From contig NZ_CP129970.2 of NCBI RefSeq assembly GCF_030503895.2, positions 2,961,001-3,025,000 of the forward strand: a stretch of DNA of 64,000 nucleotides. Reading direction: 5' to 3'. A program made the translations under genes and the position numbers. Source of the stretch: Marivirga arenosa (GTDB taxonomy: Bacteria > Bacteroidota > Bacteroidia > Cytophagales > Cyclobacteriaceae). Within the stretch, counting starts at the first letter, position 1. Every line of letters starts with the position of its first letter. Under the pieces are notes generated by a model. The model was not told the DNA's origin. It did no database searches and saw only the letters and a program-made list of their open reading frames with translations. Of this stretch, positions 26,906-36,531 are shown piece by piece.

Positions 26906-29900
26906 ATGAGAAATAATTATCTAACCCCCATTATCTTACTCTTATCGTTAGGAGTTTTATTTGTTTATATCCAACATTCTTCTAAACTAGACCAAATTTC
27001 TAATTATGATAGTGAATCATTGTGGTCAGTAAAAAAGACTAAAATAAAATCTGGAAAAGATGAATACATGAAACCAGATGGATTTATTGAATATTATAAT
27101 TCAATATCAAAAAGAATAAATGAAGAGTCATCATCTTATACAAAAGGATATAGGTATCAAGAATTAGAAAAATCAAAGGCTGACCTAAGAAGTAAAAGAA
27201 TCAGATCCTTAGATGCAGAATTTATATCTAGAGGCCCCGGTAATGTTGGAGGAAGAACTAGAGCAATAGCTGTAGATCCAGAAGATAATTCCAACTGTAC
27301 TTGGATCGCTGGAGCAGCTAGTGGAGGCATTTGGAAAACTACTGACTGTGGTGACAGTTGGACTAATTTATCTCCTGATATTCCAAACTTATCAACTAAT
27401 TCAATTGCTCAATCTCCTTCAAATCCAGATATTCTTTACGTTGGTACTGGAGAGGTGTTTGCTGGTAATTCAACATTTGTAAGAGGTGATGGTATCTACA
27501 AATCTGAGGACAGGGGGGAGAATTGGTTTTTGTTGCCTTCGACTGTTAATAATAATGACTTTGAGTCTGTAAATAGAATTAAAATTGACCCTTCAAATTC
27601 AGATATTGTTGTCATAGCTACGAATGAGGGAATTTTTAAATCATTAGATGGGGGTGAAACTTGGGTGGAGAAATATACTTCTCAAATTGGCAATAATACA
27701 AGGTCAGTGCAAGACCTTCAGGTAGACCCGTTAGATTTTAATATCCAATATGCAGCAGTTAATAGTCTTGGGATTGTTAAATCAGTTGATGCTGGTGATA
27801 CTTGGAACTTGTCATCAAATGGAATAAATGGTGGTGCAAGGTTTGAAATAGCTATATCTCCGTCCAATCCTAATTTTATTTATACTTCTACTTATCAAAG
27901 CATAGCAGGGTCTGAAACACCTGCAACAGTTCTTTATTTAAGTAGAGATAAAGGTGAGAATTGGTACAGAGTAAGGTCTCAGGAAGGTTATGATGATTCT
28001 TTCCTCGGTAACCAGGGTTGGTATGATAACAGTATTGCAGTAAACCCATATGACGAAAATGAGGTTTTCGTTGGGGGAGTTAGTATTGGAAAATTTAATA
28101 TAGATCCAGCTTTATCAAGTGAGAGTACATTTAAAGGGGTAGACATTGAGGGGGCTGATTTAGTTGCCTTTGTTTCATTTGGTGCTGAATTCAATGCAGG
28201 TACAATAGACGTTTCAAGTGGTTCAAATAGCCCATCAAATAATCCTGTAACTGTTGAAATAAGGTTTGGAGGAGATAATACACAGAAAGCACATAGATTT
28301 ACTATTCCAGAAGGTGAAACCTCAGGAGTACCTATTTCTGATTATACATATCAAGATTATGTAGATGTTCCTTTTGAAGTTTGGGATACTGAGAATCAAA
28401 GACAACTGATGGTCTCTTTTAGAGATCAGGAGAACAATGGTGTTTTTAATTTGAATAAAAGAAGTGAATCAGATGATGCTTTAAGCAATGCTCGTGAATA
28501 TTTTTACATACATGATATTACTTATGATGCAAATTCTCCAAATCAAAATATAGGTATTAATGGCGGAGTAGAGTATGCAAATATGTATTATTTCTGGCCT
28601 GTACTATCAGAAGAAGCAACATGGGAGCCTTCCAATATACCGAACTCCACTATCAGATTAAACTATGGTCAACAAGATTTAGCACTATCTACAACTTCAG
28701 CAGTTTATGATGCTTATGGAAACTGGGAAAACCAAAATACTAATAATCTACATCCAGATCATCATAATCTCACTTTTATAAAAACCGATGATGAAAATGA
28801 AACTTTCATGATTATTAACGGTAATGATGGTGGATTTGGATTTTCGACAGATAATGGTGAAACATTTGTAGAAAAAGAATCTGGTTATGTTACTTCTCAA
28901 TTTTATGGAGCTGATAAAAAACCAGGAGAAGAACAGTATATTGGTGGGATGCAAGATAACGGAACTTATATATCAAGTGGATCCGATGTAGATGAGACAA
29001 ATGAATATGATTTTAAAATAGGAGGAGATGGTTTTGAAGTAATATGGCATGCGACTGATCCAAACAAGGTTATAGGTGGATCTCAATTTAATGGATTAAG
29101 AAGATCTACTAATGGTGGCGTATCATTTTCACCTGCTAACACAGGAGTTACTGATGGCCCTTTTATTACTCGTCTTGCAGGTTCAACAACAGATCCTGAT
29201 GTGATTTATGCAATTGGTGAGGCTGGAGTTTATAAAAGTACAAATTTTGGTCAATCATGGACGATGAAAACTATCGATAGCGATTTATGGGGAGGTACAG
29301 CTAGTGCCAGTGATGTTGAGGTATCACTAGCAAATGATCAAATTGTATGGGCAGGTGCTGGTATGGCAGAAGGCGTATTAAATTTATTTGTATCAACAGA
29401 TGGAGGAGAAACTTACAATCCTGTAAATAATTATGAAAATGATCCAAGTGCTTTTTATACTGGAATATATACCCATCCAACTGATGAAAATACTGCCTAT
29501 GCACTTTTTAGTATCGCTGGATTTCCAAAGATTTTAAAAACTACAGACTTGGGCGCTACATGGAATGATATATCCGGATTCGAAGGTAATAATGGTGAAA
29601 GTGATAGAGGGTTTCCAGATGTTTTTGTTCATAGTTTGTTAGTCATGCCTTTCAATACAGATATTATTTGGGTAGGTACTGAAATTGGTCTTTATGAATC
29701 TTTAGATGGTGGACAAAGCTGGAATATTAGGAATGAGATACCTTCTGTTTCTATTTGGTCAATGAAGCTTGTTGATGATGAGGTTGTACTGGGGACTCAC
29801 GGAAGAGGGATATGGTCTGCCAAATTAGGTGAGTTAGCTGCCACTACATTAAAAATAAGTCAATTTGATTATTTGGGATATGGTAAGGCAGAATTAAGTT

Positions 29901-30619
29901 TGGATCTTCCAGTTGCTTATGATGAAGTTAGGATTCTAGTAAATGATTTTGAAATAGCAAAAATTGATAACCCAACTGTAGGGAACAATACTATTTCATT
30001 GACGAATTTCGTAACTTTTGATGGAGCGTATTTTAAAATTACTGGCTTAGTTGATGGAACGGAATATAATTCAACAAGATTTAATATAAAATCTATTGAT
30101 GTAACTCCTGAGATTTATAATTTTGAATCTTCAGTTAATGGAAATGTATATCCTGTTTCTATTGAAATCGAAAATAATGAGCCATTTGATAAGGTGGAAG
30201 TTCTATTTAATTCTGAAGTAGTCTATACGGATGATAGAACTTTTACTGAAGAAGATGGTAATAGAATTATTGAATTTGATTATGATCAAGCAGGAATAAA
30301 TGACTTAAAGATAAATTCATATATTAATAATCAGGTATTTACATCCACAGCTGAAGAAAGACTCATTACTTCAAATGCTGAGCAGATAAATGCTGAATTT
30401 AATATCTATCCTAACCCAGTAAATGATATTATTAATATATCAAAAGCTAATAATATTAGTTCATTAAAGATTTACAGCTCAAAAGGTGTTTTGGTTAAAC
30501 AAATAAATATTTCTGATTTGAACCAAATTGATGTTTCAGATTTAAAACAGGGTATATATTTATTCCAAATGTCTGATGCAAAGGGTAAATTATTCACAAG
30601 AAGAATTATAAAACAATAA
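26906..30619 (+). CDS. Large VPS10/BNR beta-propeller protein, T9SS cargo
   Basis: A 1237-residue exported protein. A hydrophobic N-terminal segment (about 7-25) serves as the signal. The body contains many BNR/sortilin-type repeats with Asp-box-like turns: GGIWKTTDCGDSWTNL, GIYKSEDRGENWFLL, GIFKSLDGGETWVEK, GVYKSTNFGQSWTMK and GLYESLDGGQSWNIR. Together they fit one or two large propellers as in VPS10-like glycan-active proteins. An inserted region around 410-560 breaks the repeats. The last 75 or so residues are a type A T9SS sorting domain (FNIYPNPVNDIINIS ... GIYLFQM). No catalytic acid is assignable. It overlaps the next lipoprotein gene by one base. Confidence 0.87.
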   Translation: MRNNYLTPIILLLSLGVLFVYIQHSSKLDQISNYDSESLWSVKKTKIKSGKDEYMKPDGFIEYYNSISKRINEESSSYTKGYRYQELEKSKADLRSKRIRSLDAEFISRGPGNVGGRTRAIAVDPEDNSNCTWIAGAASGGIWKTTDCGDSWTNLSPDIPNLSTNSIAQSPSNPDILYVGTGEVFAGNSTFVRGDGIYKSEDRGENWFLLPSTVNNNDFESVNRIKIDPSNSDIVVIATNEGIFKSLDGGETWVEKYTSQIGNNTRSVQDLQVDPLDFNIQYAAVNSLGIVKSVDAGDTWNLSSNGINGGARFEIAISPSNPNFIYTSTYQSIAGSETPATVLYLSRDKGENWYRVRSQEGYDDSFLGNQGWYDNSIAVNPYDENEVFVGGVSIGKFNIDPALSSESTFKGVDIEGADLVAFVSFGAEFNAGTIDVSSGSNSPSNNPVTVEIRFGGDNTQKAHRFTIPEGETSGVPISDYTYQDYVDVPFEVWDTENQRQLMVSFRDQENNGVFNLNKRSESDDALSNAREYFYIHDITYDANSPNQNIGINGGVEYANMYYFWPVLSEEATWEPSNIPNSTIRLNYGQQDLALSTTSAVYDAYGNWENQNTNNLHPDHHNLTFIKTDDENETFMIINGNDGGFGFSTDNGETFVEKESGYVTSQFYGADKKPGEEQYIGGMQDNGTYISSGSDVDETNEYDFKIGGDGFEVIWHATDPNKVIGGSQFNGLRRSTNGGVSFSPANTGVTDGPFITRLAGSTTDPDVIYAIGEAGVYKSTNFGQSWTMKTIDSDLWGGTASASDVEVSLANDQIVWAGAGMAEGVLNLFVSTDGGETYNPVNNYENDPSAFYTGIYTHPTDENTAYALFSIAGFPKILKTTDLGATWNDISGFEGNNGESDRGFPDVFVHSLLVMPFNTDIIWVGTEIGLYESLDGGQSWNIRNEIPSVSIWSMKLVDDEVVLGTHGRGIWSAKLGELAATTLKISQFDYLGYGKAELSLDLPVAYDEVRILVNDFEIAKIDNPTVGNNTISLTNFVTFDGAYFKITGLVDGTEYNSTRFNIKSIDVTPEIYNFESSVNGNVYPVSIEIENNEPFDKVEVLFNSEVVYTDDRTFTEEDGNRIIEFDYDQAGINDLKINSYINNQVFTSTAEERLITSNAEQINAEFNIYPNPVNDIINISKANNISSLKIYSSKGVLVKQINISDLNQIDVSDLKQGIYLFQMSDAKGKLFTRRIIKQ

Positions 30620-31038
30620 TGAAATATATTTACAGTATAGCATTTGTATTATTGGCATTTGCTTGTACCAATAAAAATATGGCATCTCAATCAGATGATT
30701 CCTATAAGGAATTAGCGCAAGAGTATTTTGAGCATGAAGCAGATGAACTTATTTTAAATGAAAATGAAGAGTTCATTTTGGCGGTGTTCAATGATAATGT
30801 AGGCGATAAGTCAGGAAATGATATATTGAAGTATGCTGTAATTAATAAGGCTTCAAATGAAATTGTCCTGAAAGAATCGATTGCAAACGGAAAGGTAAAA
30901 TGGGTTTCTACTTATGAAATTGAAGTAGTCAGGCCACCAGGAATACTTAAAAATGATTCTGAAACCATAGAAGATTATACTTCAATAATTGATGTTAAAA
31001 CAGGTAAGAAATCAAATAAAAAAGCTGCTCAAAACTGA
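30619..31038 (+). CDS. Small lipoprotein coupled to the propeller protein
   Basis: A 139-residue protein of unknown function. The lipobox is LAFAC (Cys16). The mature part is acidic, with a probable beta-rich domain (EFILAVFNDNVGDKSG, KWVSTYEIEVVRPPG). Its ATG overlaps the stop of the propeller gene (TAATG), indicating translational coupling and a related role. The last codons and stop lie inside the terminator hairpin. Confidence 0.75.
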   Translation: MKYIYSIAFVLLAFACTNKNMASQSDDSYKELAQEYFEHEADELILNENEEFILAVFNDNVGDKSGNDILKYAVINKASNEIVLKESIANGKVKWVSTYEIEVVRPPGILKNDSETIEDYTSIIDVKTGKKSNKKAAQN

Positions 31039-31050
31039 GCAGCTTTTTTT
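31021..31050. terminator. Bidirectional terminator embedded in a CDS end
   Basis: AAAGCTGCTCA (31021-31031) pairs perfectly with TGAGCAGCTTT (31036-31046) around an AAAC loop, with T-runs on both strands. The stop codon of the upstream lipoprotein gene (31036-31038) is inside the right arm, and the convergent hydrolase gene ends at 31049. One hairpin thus serves both genes. Confidence 0.85.
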
Positions 31051-31906
31051 ACTTTAAAAATCTCTCTATTTCGTTCAAAATATTTTCGAAAGTTTGTGGA
31101 AGTTTATTCTCCTTCCATGGATGAGCTGCTCCAAACACATGATTCTCATTTTCGTATATTATTAATTCTGTATCTGGTTTCATCTCTTTTATTTGATAAG
31201 CCATTTCAATTGGTAGTGTCTCATCCTTTGTTCCATGAAAAGCTAAAAGAGGCTGTTTCATTTCTTTGATAGCATTGGGGATTGATAATCTATCAGGATT
31301 CTCTAAAACGTCATCATATAATTGAACATAAAGTGGCATAAGCTGATTTGTTCTCTTATTTTCTATGTATTGAACTCCTTTGTCTCTCCATTCTTTTAAG
31401 AAGCTCTCAGGCCATCTTTTGCTTAAATCACTAATAGCTGCTAAAGTTATTACTTTTTTGATTCTATCGTCCTCTCTGGCTTTTAATATAACCAGTCCAC
31501 CACCTCTGCTATGCCCAGCCAGGTTTAATTGATTATAATCAATTTCGTCATTTGGGATTATATTATTCTCAGAATATAAATAATCTATACTATCTTTTAG
31601 ATCATGTAATTCAATAGTGAAGTTATTATTTCCAAAGGCTTCCAGATCTTTAAAATCTGATAAATTTTCCGGAGTAGTTCCATTATGACTTAAATTTATT
31701 TTCATAAAAATAAATCCTCTATTAGCCATTTCATTAGCAAAAAGATTGAATACTCCCCAATCTTTAAATCCTTTAAAACCGTGAACAAAAAGTATTAACG
31801 GTTTCTTATCCTTAGAAGGAATATATTTAATATCTGCAGTAATTGGCTTTTCGTGAAGCGAACTATTAATAATTATATTTTCTTGAATCATTTTGTTTGA
31901 TTGCAT
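31049..31906 (-). CDS. Alpha/beta hydrolase
   Basis: A 285-residue serine hydrolase of the dienelactone-hydrolase/acyl-peptidase-like group. The oxyanion region is ILFVHGFKGFKDWG; the nucleophile elbow is GHSRGG; Asp is in GTKDETLPIE and His in NENHVFGAAHPW near the C-terminus. No signal peptide, so cytoplasmic. Substrate unknown. An ATG at 31891 (MIQENIIINSS) is a likely alternative to 31906. It is divergent from the prenyl synthetase with a very short spacer. Confidence 0.87.
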   Translation of the reverse strand: MQSNKMIQENIIINSSLHEKPITADIKYIPSKDKKPLILFVHGFKGFKDWGVFNLFANEMANRGFIFMKINLSHNGTTPENLSDFKDLEAFGNNNFTIELHDLKDSIDYLYSENNIIPNDEIDYNQLNLAGHSRGGGLVILKAREDDRIKKVITLAAISDLSKRWPESFLKEWRDKGVQYIENKRTNQLMPLYVQLYDDVLENPDRLSIPNAIKEMKQPLLAFHGTKDETLPIEMAYQIKEMKPDTELIIYENENHVFGAAHPWKENKLPQTFENILNEIERFLK

Positions 31907-31943
31907 TGCTTAGATATTCATTTGGTAGTAATATTGCACACTC

Positions 31944-32918
31944 ATGAGTAGTAAAATTAGAGAAATACAATCACCCATAAAAAATGAAATGGCTGAATTT
32001 GAAATAAAATTCCGTCAGTTCATGAAAAGTAAGGTTTATTTGCTTGATAAAATCATGGGTTATATTGTAAAGAGGAAAGGAAAACAGATGCGTCCTATGT
32101 TTGTTTTTCTTTCTGCAGGCGTACATGGTGAAATAAATGAGGCTACCTATAGAGGTGCTGCCCTTATTGAATTATTGCATACGGCTACTCTTGTTCATGA
32201 TGATGTTGTGGATGATGCTAATTATCGTAGAGGATTTTTCTCAATCAATGCATTATGGAAAAATAAGATCGCTATTCTGGTGGGTGATTATCTTTTGTCT
32301 CGTGGATTACTATTATCTGTAGATAATGAGGATTATGATTTGCTTAAAATTGTTTCCGAGGCCGTGAGAGAAATGAGTGAGGGAGAGTTACTTCAAATTG
32401 AAAAGGCTAGAAAGCTTAATATTACAGAGGATATTTATTATGATATTATTAGACAAAAAACGGCATCTTTAATTGCTTCATGCTGTGCAGTTGGAAGTCG
32501 TTCTGTAATTAAGGATGATGAAGTAAGTGAGAAAATGAAACTCTTTGGTGAGAAGGTGGGTATGGCTTTTCAAATTAAAGATGACTTATTTGATTATGGT
32601 ACTAATGAAATAGGGAAACCATTAGGAATTGATATCAAAGAAAAGAAGATGACTCTGCCTTTGATTTACGCTTTAAACAATTCTGATAAATCCGAACAAA
32701 AACAAATTCTTAAGTTAATCAAGAATAAGAGTGAGAAGAATTCCACTGTAAAAACGGTGGTGTCTTTTGTTAAGGAAAAAAATGGGATAGACTATGCAAC
32801 TGAGGTAATGCATAACTATTATGATGAAGCGATGAAAATCATTAAAGACTTTCCAGATTCGAACTATCGTAAATCATTAATGGATTTAGTACAGTATACG
32901 ATTGAGAGGAAAAAATAA
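31944..32918 (+). CDS. Long-chain polyprenyl diphosphate synthase
   Basis: A 324-residue trans-isoprenyl diphosphate synthase that extends FPP or GPP with IPP, probably to make the menaquinone side chain. The first Asp-rich motif is LVHDDVVDDANYRRG and the second is FQIKDDLFDYG. GKQMRPMFVFL supplies the IPP-binding Lys and Arg. Small residues before the first Asp motif (LLHTATLVHDD) fit a long-chain product. It resembles IspB/HepT; chain length is not determined here. Confidence 0.93.
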   Translation: MSSKIREIQSPIKNEMAEFEIKFRQFMKSKVYLLDKIMGYIVKRKGKQMRPMFVFLSAGVHGEINEATYRGAALIELLHTATLVHDDVVDDANYRRGFFSINALWKNKIAILVGDYLLSRGLLLSVDNEDYDLLKIVSEAVREMSEGELLQIEKARKLNITEDIYYDIIRQKTASLIASCCAVGSRSVIKDDEVSEKMKLFGEKVGMAFQIKDDLFDYGTNEIGKPLGIDIKEKKMTLPLIYALNNSDKSEQKQILKLIKNKSEKNSTVKTVVSFVKEKNGIDYATEVMHNYYDEAMKIIKDFPDSNYRKSLMDLVQYTIERKK

Positions 32919-32919
32919 T

Positions 32920-33216
32920 CTAATCTAATTTATATTCTTGAATGTGAGTACTAGCTTGTGGTTTTTCAGAAAACAGTGCCTTTGTAGCTGGCCATACCAA
33001 ACCGAATATTTCTGAACCTCTATAATTGTTCAAATATTCTTCTGAGTCCCATATACTGTAAGTACTGAAGGTATTGGTATTATTTTTATCTCTCCAAAGC
33101 TCTAAATGATTACAACCTTTCTGATTGCGAATTGCTGATTTGTATTTATTGAATATTTCAAGAAAATCATCAACTTTTCCTTCTTTAAAGGTCATTTTAA
33201 CAATTCTGATTACCAT
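32920..33216 (-). CDS. ABM-domain (antibiotic biosynthesis monooxygenase-like) protein
   Basis: A 98-residue ferredoxin-like-fold protein: VIRIVKMTFKEGKVDDFL, QKGCNHLELWRDKNN, YSIWDSEEYLNNYRGS. Small ABM proteins act as quinol monooxygenases, heme-degrading enzymes or unknown; no choice can be made. Its stop is one base from the convergent prenyl synthase stop. The transketolase terminator lies between it and the upstream operon, so it must have its own promoter. Confidence 0.82.
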   Translation of the reverse strand: MVIRIVKMTFKEGKVDDFLEIFNKYKSAIRNQKGCNHLELWRDKNNTNTFSTYSIWDSEEYLNNYRGSEIFGLVWPATKALFSEKPQASTHIQEYKLD

Positions 33217-33222
33217 AATTAG

Positions 33223-33262
33223 AAATTAAAAAGCCTGCTATATTTTTCATATAACAGGCTTT
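33223..33262 (-). terminator. Terminator of the transketolase operon
   Basis: AAAGCCTG (33230-33237) pairs with CAGGCTTT (33255-33262) with an extra TATA/TATA inner helix. On the minus strand the hairpin is followed by a T-rich run, 12 bases after the transketolase C-half stop. Confidence 0.75.
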
Positions 33263-33273
33263 GATTATCGGTA

Positions 33274-34233
33274 TTATTTCCTTTTTATAACTTTTTCTAC
33301 TGCTGAAACAATATGTTCAGCATCTAAGCCATATTTTTTCATTAATTCAGCAGGAGTTCCACTTTCTCCAAACTTATCATTCACAGCAACATATTCTTGT
33401 GGGCTTGGTAATTGTTCTGTTAATACTTGCGCTACAGCATCCCCTAAACCACCGTTTTTCTGATGCTCTTCAGCGGTAACCACGCAGCCAGTCTTTTTAA
33501 CAGATTCTAAAATAGCTTTCACATCTAGAGGCTTTATTGTATGGATATTAATTAGTTCAACACTAATACCTTTTTCTCTTAGAATTGCTTCAGCTTCAAC
33601 AGCTTCCCATACTAAATGACCGGTAGCAAAAATAGTAACATCTGAACCCTCAATCATTTTTATTGCTTTTCCAATCTCAAATTTTTGATCTGCAGGAGTG
33701 AATACAGGAACTTTAGGTCTACCAAATCTTAAGTATACAGGTCCCTCATGATCTGTTATAGCTAAAGTAGCCGCTTTAGTTTGATTGTAGTCGCACGGAT
33801 TTATAACAGTCATATTAGGAAGCATTCTCATCATTCCTACATCCTCCAAAATTTGGTGAGTTGCTCCATCCTCCCCAAGAGTTACTCCTGCATGAGATGC
33901 ACATATTTTCACATCCTTTTCAGAATAAGCGATAGATTGACGAATCTGATCATATACTCTTCCTGTAGAGAAATTGGCAAATGTTCCGGTAAAAGGAATT
34001 TTCCCTCCAATTGTCATTCCAGCCGCAAGCCCCATCATGTTAGCTTCTGCAATACCTGTTTGGAAAAATCTGTCAGGAAATTCCTTTTGAAATGCTCCCA
34101 TTTTCAGAGATCCAATTAAATCTGCACATAAGCCAACAACCTTATCATTTTTCTTGCCTGCTTCTAAAAGACCATCACCAAAACCAGAGCGAGTATCTTT
34201 TTTTTCTGTAAACGTAAATTTAGTTTCTGCCAT
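33274..34233 (-). CDS. tkt: Transketolase, C-terminal subunit
   Basis: A 319-residue half of a split transketolase (pentose phosphate pathway). It carries the pyrimidine-binding domain ([18 protein letters not shown] with the catalytic Glu, [15 protein letters not shown]) and the C-terminal transketolase domain ([17 protein letters not shown]). It pairs with the N-terminal subunit encoded at 35674-36525 to make the full active site. Unusually, a VWA-protein gene lies between the two halves. Confidence 0.94.
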   Translation of the reverse strand: MAETKFTFTEKKDTRSGFGDGLLEAGKKNDKVVGLCADLIGSLKMGAFQKEFPDRFFQTGIAEANMMGLAAGMTIGGKIPFTGTFANFSTGRVYDQIRQSIAYSEKDVKICASHAGVTLGEDGATHQILEDVGMMRMLPNMTVINPCDYNQTKAATLAITDHEGPVYLRFGRPKVPVFTPADQKFEIGKAIKMIEGSDVTIFATGHLVWEAVEAEAILREKGISVELINIHTIKPLDVKAILESVKKTGCVVTAEEHQKNGGLGDAVAQVLTEQLPSPQEYVAVNDKFGESGTPAELMKKYGLDAEHIVSAVEKVIKRK

Positions 34234-34243
34234 TTTACTCTTA

Positions 34244-35629
34244 TTAGTATATTTTAATATTAAGGGTTTGTCCTGATTTTACTACAAATTCTTTTATTTG
34301 AGTGTATTTACTTCCCATAGCTCTATCTGAGCGGTAAACATATTTATATCTTCCTGGCTGTATACCAAAACTGGTTTTTCCTCCATCTAAATCTAATTTT
34401 TTAATCCAGGTTTGCCTTCCGTCTTCATCTACTGAATATAAGCTTCCTTTACCTTTACTACTATAAATGATATTGATTCTACCTGGTGCTGGAATGTTGA
34501 TATTCCTTTTTTTACCTTGACTAATGTTGATGTTTTTAATGTTAATTCTTGGCAAGGTTAATATTTCGATGTCATAATTCCCGATTAAATATTTCTCTTC
34601 TGCCTTTATAGCTTGAGTATTAACGATTTCGCTTCCGGAAGATCTTTTAATAATTACTTGAACGTCTTTATCGTATTCAAAAGAATTATCTTGGTTTACT
34701 CTTAAGGATCCTTGGGGGCTTTTTATTCTAATTACATTGTGTGTACCGCCTTTTAAATATACATTTCGTTTTACAACAGGAGGAACAGTGTTCACCACTA
34801 CATCATAACTCAAAACTGGATCAACTTCCACGGTATCAGGTTTACCATTTTTATCTCTAAAGTGAATAAAGTCAAATTCAGATATACCAGTAAAAGTATT
34901 AATAAAAGAGACATTTACATCTTTTTCTACCGGCCTATTCTTTTCATCTAATAGCTCAACACTTGCAGTAGTTTTACTTAAGGATTGGTTTAAGATTCCA
35001 TTTAAAACACTTCTAAAGGCATTAATATTTTTAGCGTTAAAATACTCACCTAAACAATCAAATTCGGCTTCAAATTTTTCTTCCATTCCTAAACCAATGA
35101 CGAAGGGCCTAAGGAATATGGCTTTCTTTTGTAGTGCTAATGAAACAGCACAAGGATCACCATCACATGATTCTATACCGTCTGTTATAATTATGATGAT
35201 GTTCCTATAATTATCATCTTGTGGAAAGTCTGTGGCTGATTGCTCTAATGAATAGGCAATAGGAGTGGTTCCCCTAGGATAGATGTATTTTAATCGATTA
35301 ATTATATCATCATTATTATCTGGGCCAAAAGGGATTTCCAGTTTAGTATCTTTACAATTTCTTTCTTTGGCAGGTGTTAAATGGCCATATGGCCTAAGAG
35401 CTAATTCTACCTTATCATTTACTCTAAGAGAATCTACTAAGTCTGTTAATACTCTTTTTGCAGCATCGATACGTAGTTCATTTCCCCAAGGAGCCAACAT
35501 ACTACCTGATGCATCAAAAAGAAATAATATTCTTGTTTTTTCAGGAATACTCTGCTCTACTCTCTGTGCTTTTGCAAAATGGATCACAAAGAGTAAAAAT
35601 ATGAACGATATGGTATATTTAATTTTCAT
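34244..35629 (-). CDS. Exported von Willebrand factor A-domain protein
   Basis: A 461-residue protein with a signal peptide ending at FAKAQ. The VWA domain spans about 32-215 with the MIDAS motif DASGS (39-43), the TPI threonine in [13 protein letters not shown], and [13 protein letters not shown], whose cysteines may pair. The rest is beta-rich (about 225-461) with no sorting domain or lipobox. Function unknown; VWA domains mediate metal-dependent protein contacts. It sits between the transketolase halves, 10 bases before the C half, and is preceded by a strong hairpin. Confidence 0.83.
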   Translation of the reverse strand: MKIKYTISFIFLLFVIHFAKAQRVEQSIPEKTRILFLFDASGSMLAPWGNELRIDAAKRVLTDLVDSLRVNDKVELALRPYGHLTPAKERNCKDTKLEIPFGPDNNDDIINRLKYIYPRGTTPIAYSLEQSATDFPQDDNYRNIIIIITDGIESCDGDPCAVSLALQKKAIFLRPFVIGLGMEEKFEAEFDCLGEYFNAKNINAFRSVLNGILNQSLSKTTASVELLDEKNRPVEKDVNVSFINTFTGISEFDFIHFRDKNGKPDTVEVDPVLSYDVVVNTVPPVVKRNVYLKGGTHNVIRIKSPQGSLRVNQDNSFEYDKDVQVIIKRSSGSEIVNTQAIKAEEKYLIGNYDIEILTLPRINIKNINISQGKKRNINIPAPGRINIIYSSKGKGSLYSVDEDGRQTWIKKLDLDGGKTSFGIQPGRYKYVYRSDRAMGSKYTQIKEFVVKSGQTLNIKIY

Positions 35630-35635
35630 TAAAAG

Positions 35636-35662
35636 ATGCGTTAGGAAATTTTCCTAACGCAT
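35636..35662 (-). terminator. Strong hairpin between transketolase N half and VWA gene
   Basis: A 13-base perfect inverted repeat (35636-35648 with 35650-35662, core ATGCGTTAGGAAA) lies 11 bases past the transketolase N-half stop and 6 bases before the VWA start codon. On the minus strand only a short T-run (CTTTTA) follows. It may be a partial terminator/attenuator that lowers downstream expression or an RNA-processing site. Confidence 0.65.
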
Positions 35663-35673
35663 AATTTTATATT

Positions 35674-36525
35674 TTAATAGTCTCCTAATGTTTCTTCTAA
35701 TTGAGATAGTGCATCAGTAAGTTGTTCATCATTTGGAGCAACACCATGCCATTTGTGTGTGCCTTGCATGAAATCTACACCATAACCCATTTCGGTTTTC
35801 ATTAGATTTAGAATAGGCTTACCTTTTCCGGTAAGGCTTTTAGCATGTTCTAATGATTTAATGATTTCAGACATGTCATTACCTTCACTTTCAATAACTT
35901 CCCATCCAAAAGCTTGCCATTTTGCTTTCAGGTCTTTTAAGTCCATTACCTCTGATATAGGGCCATCAATTTGCTGTCCATTATAATCAATGGTAGCAAT
36001 TATATTATCCACTTTATGATGGGCTCCATACATGGCAGCTTCCCAGATTTGCCCTTCTTGTACCTCTCCATCACCCATTAATACATAAACTAATTGATCA
36101 TCATTATTGAGCTTTTTGGTCTGAGCAGCGCCCAATGCAGCAGATAATCCTTGGCCTAATGATCCAGATGCAATTCTAACTCCTGGAAGTTTTTCTTCTG
36201 TTGTAGGGTGGCCTTGAAGTCTGCTGTTAATTTTTCTGAAGGTGCTTAATTCTGAAACTTCAAAGTAACCACTTCTTGCTAAAACACTGTACCATACCGG
36301 TGAAATGTGACCATTAGACAAAAAGAAAATGTCTTCATTAATTCCGTCCATATTAAAGTCTTTATTGTGCTTTAATATGTGGAAATATAAAGCCACAAAA
36401 AAATCAGTACATCCCAAAGATCCTCCAGGATGACCTGAATTAACTGCGTGTACCATTCTAACGATGTCTCTTCTAACCTGAGAAGCTATTTTTTCCAGTT
36501 CTGGAATGTTTGCCTGACTTGCCAT
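35674..36525 (-). CDS. tkt: Transketolase, N-terminal subunit
   Basis: A 283-residue thiamine-diphosphate-binding half. Visible motifs are HAVNSGHPGGSLGCTDFFV, SNGHISPVWYSVLARSG and the ThDP/metal motif GDGEVQEGQIWEAAMYG. It works with the C-terminal subunit encoded two genes downstream. It lies 6 bases after bcp in the minus-strand operon. Confidence 0.94.
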   Translation of the reverse strand: MASQANIPELEKIASQVRRDIVRMVHAVNSGHPGGSLGCTDFFVALYFHILKHNKDFNMDGINEDIFFLSNGHISPVWYSVLARSGYFEVSELSTFRKINSRLQGHPTTEEKLPGVRIASGSLGQGLSAALGAAQTKKLNNDDQLVYVLMGDGEVQEGQIWEAAMYGAHHKVDNIIATIDYNGQQIDGPISEVMDLKDLKAKWQAFGWEVIESEGNDMSEIIKSLEHAKSLTGKGKPILNLMKTEMGYGVDFMQGTHKWHGVAPNDEQLTDALSQLEETLGDY

Positions 36526-36531
36526 TGATTA

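Noticed and set aside
33781-34119. 112-codon plus-strand open frame
   Set aside because: It is antisense to the well-supported transketolase C half and has a Cys/His/Ser-rich composition typical of a shadow frame.
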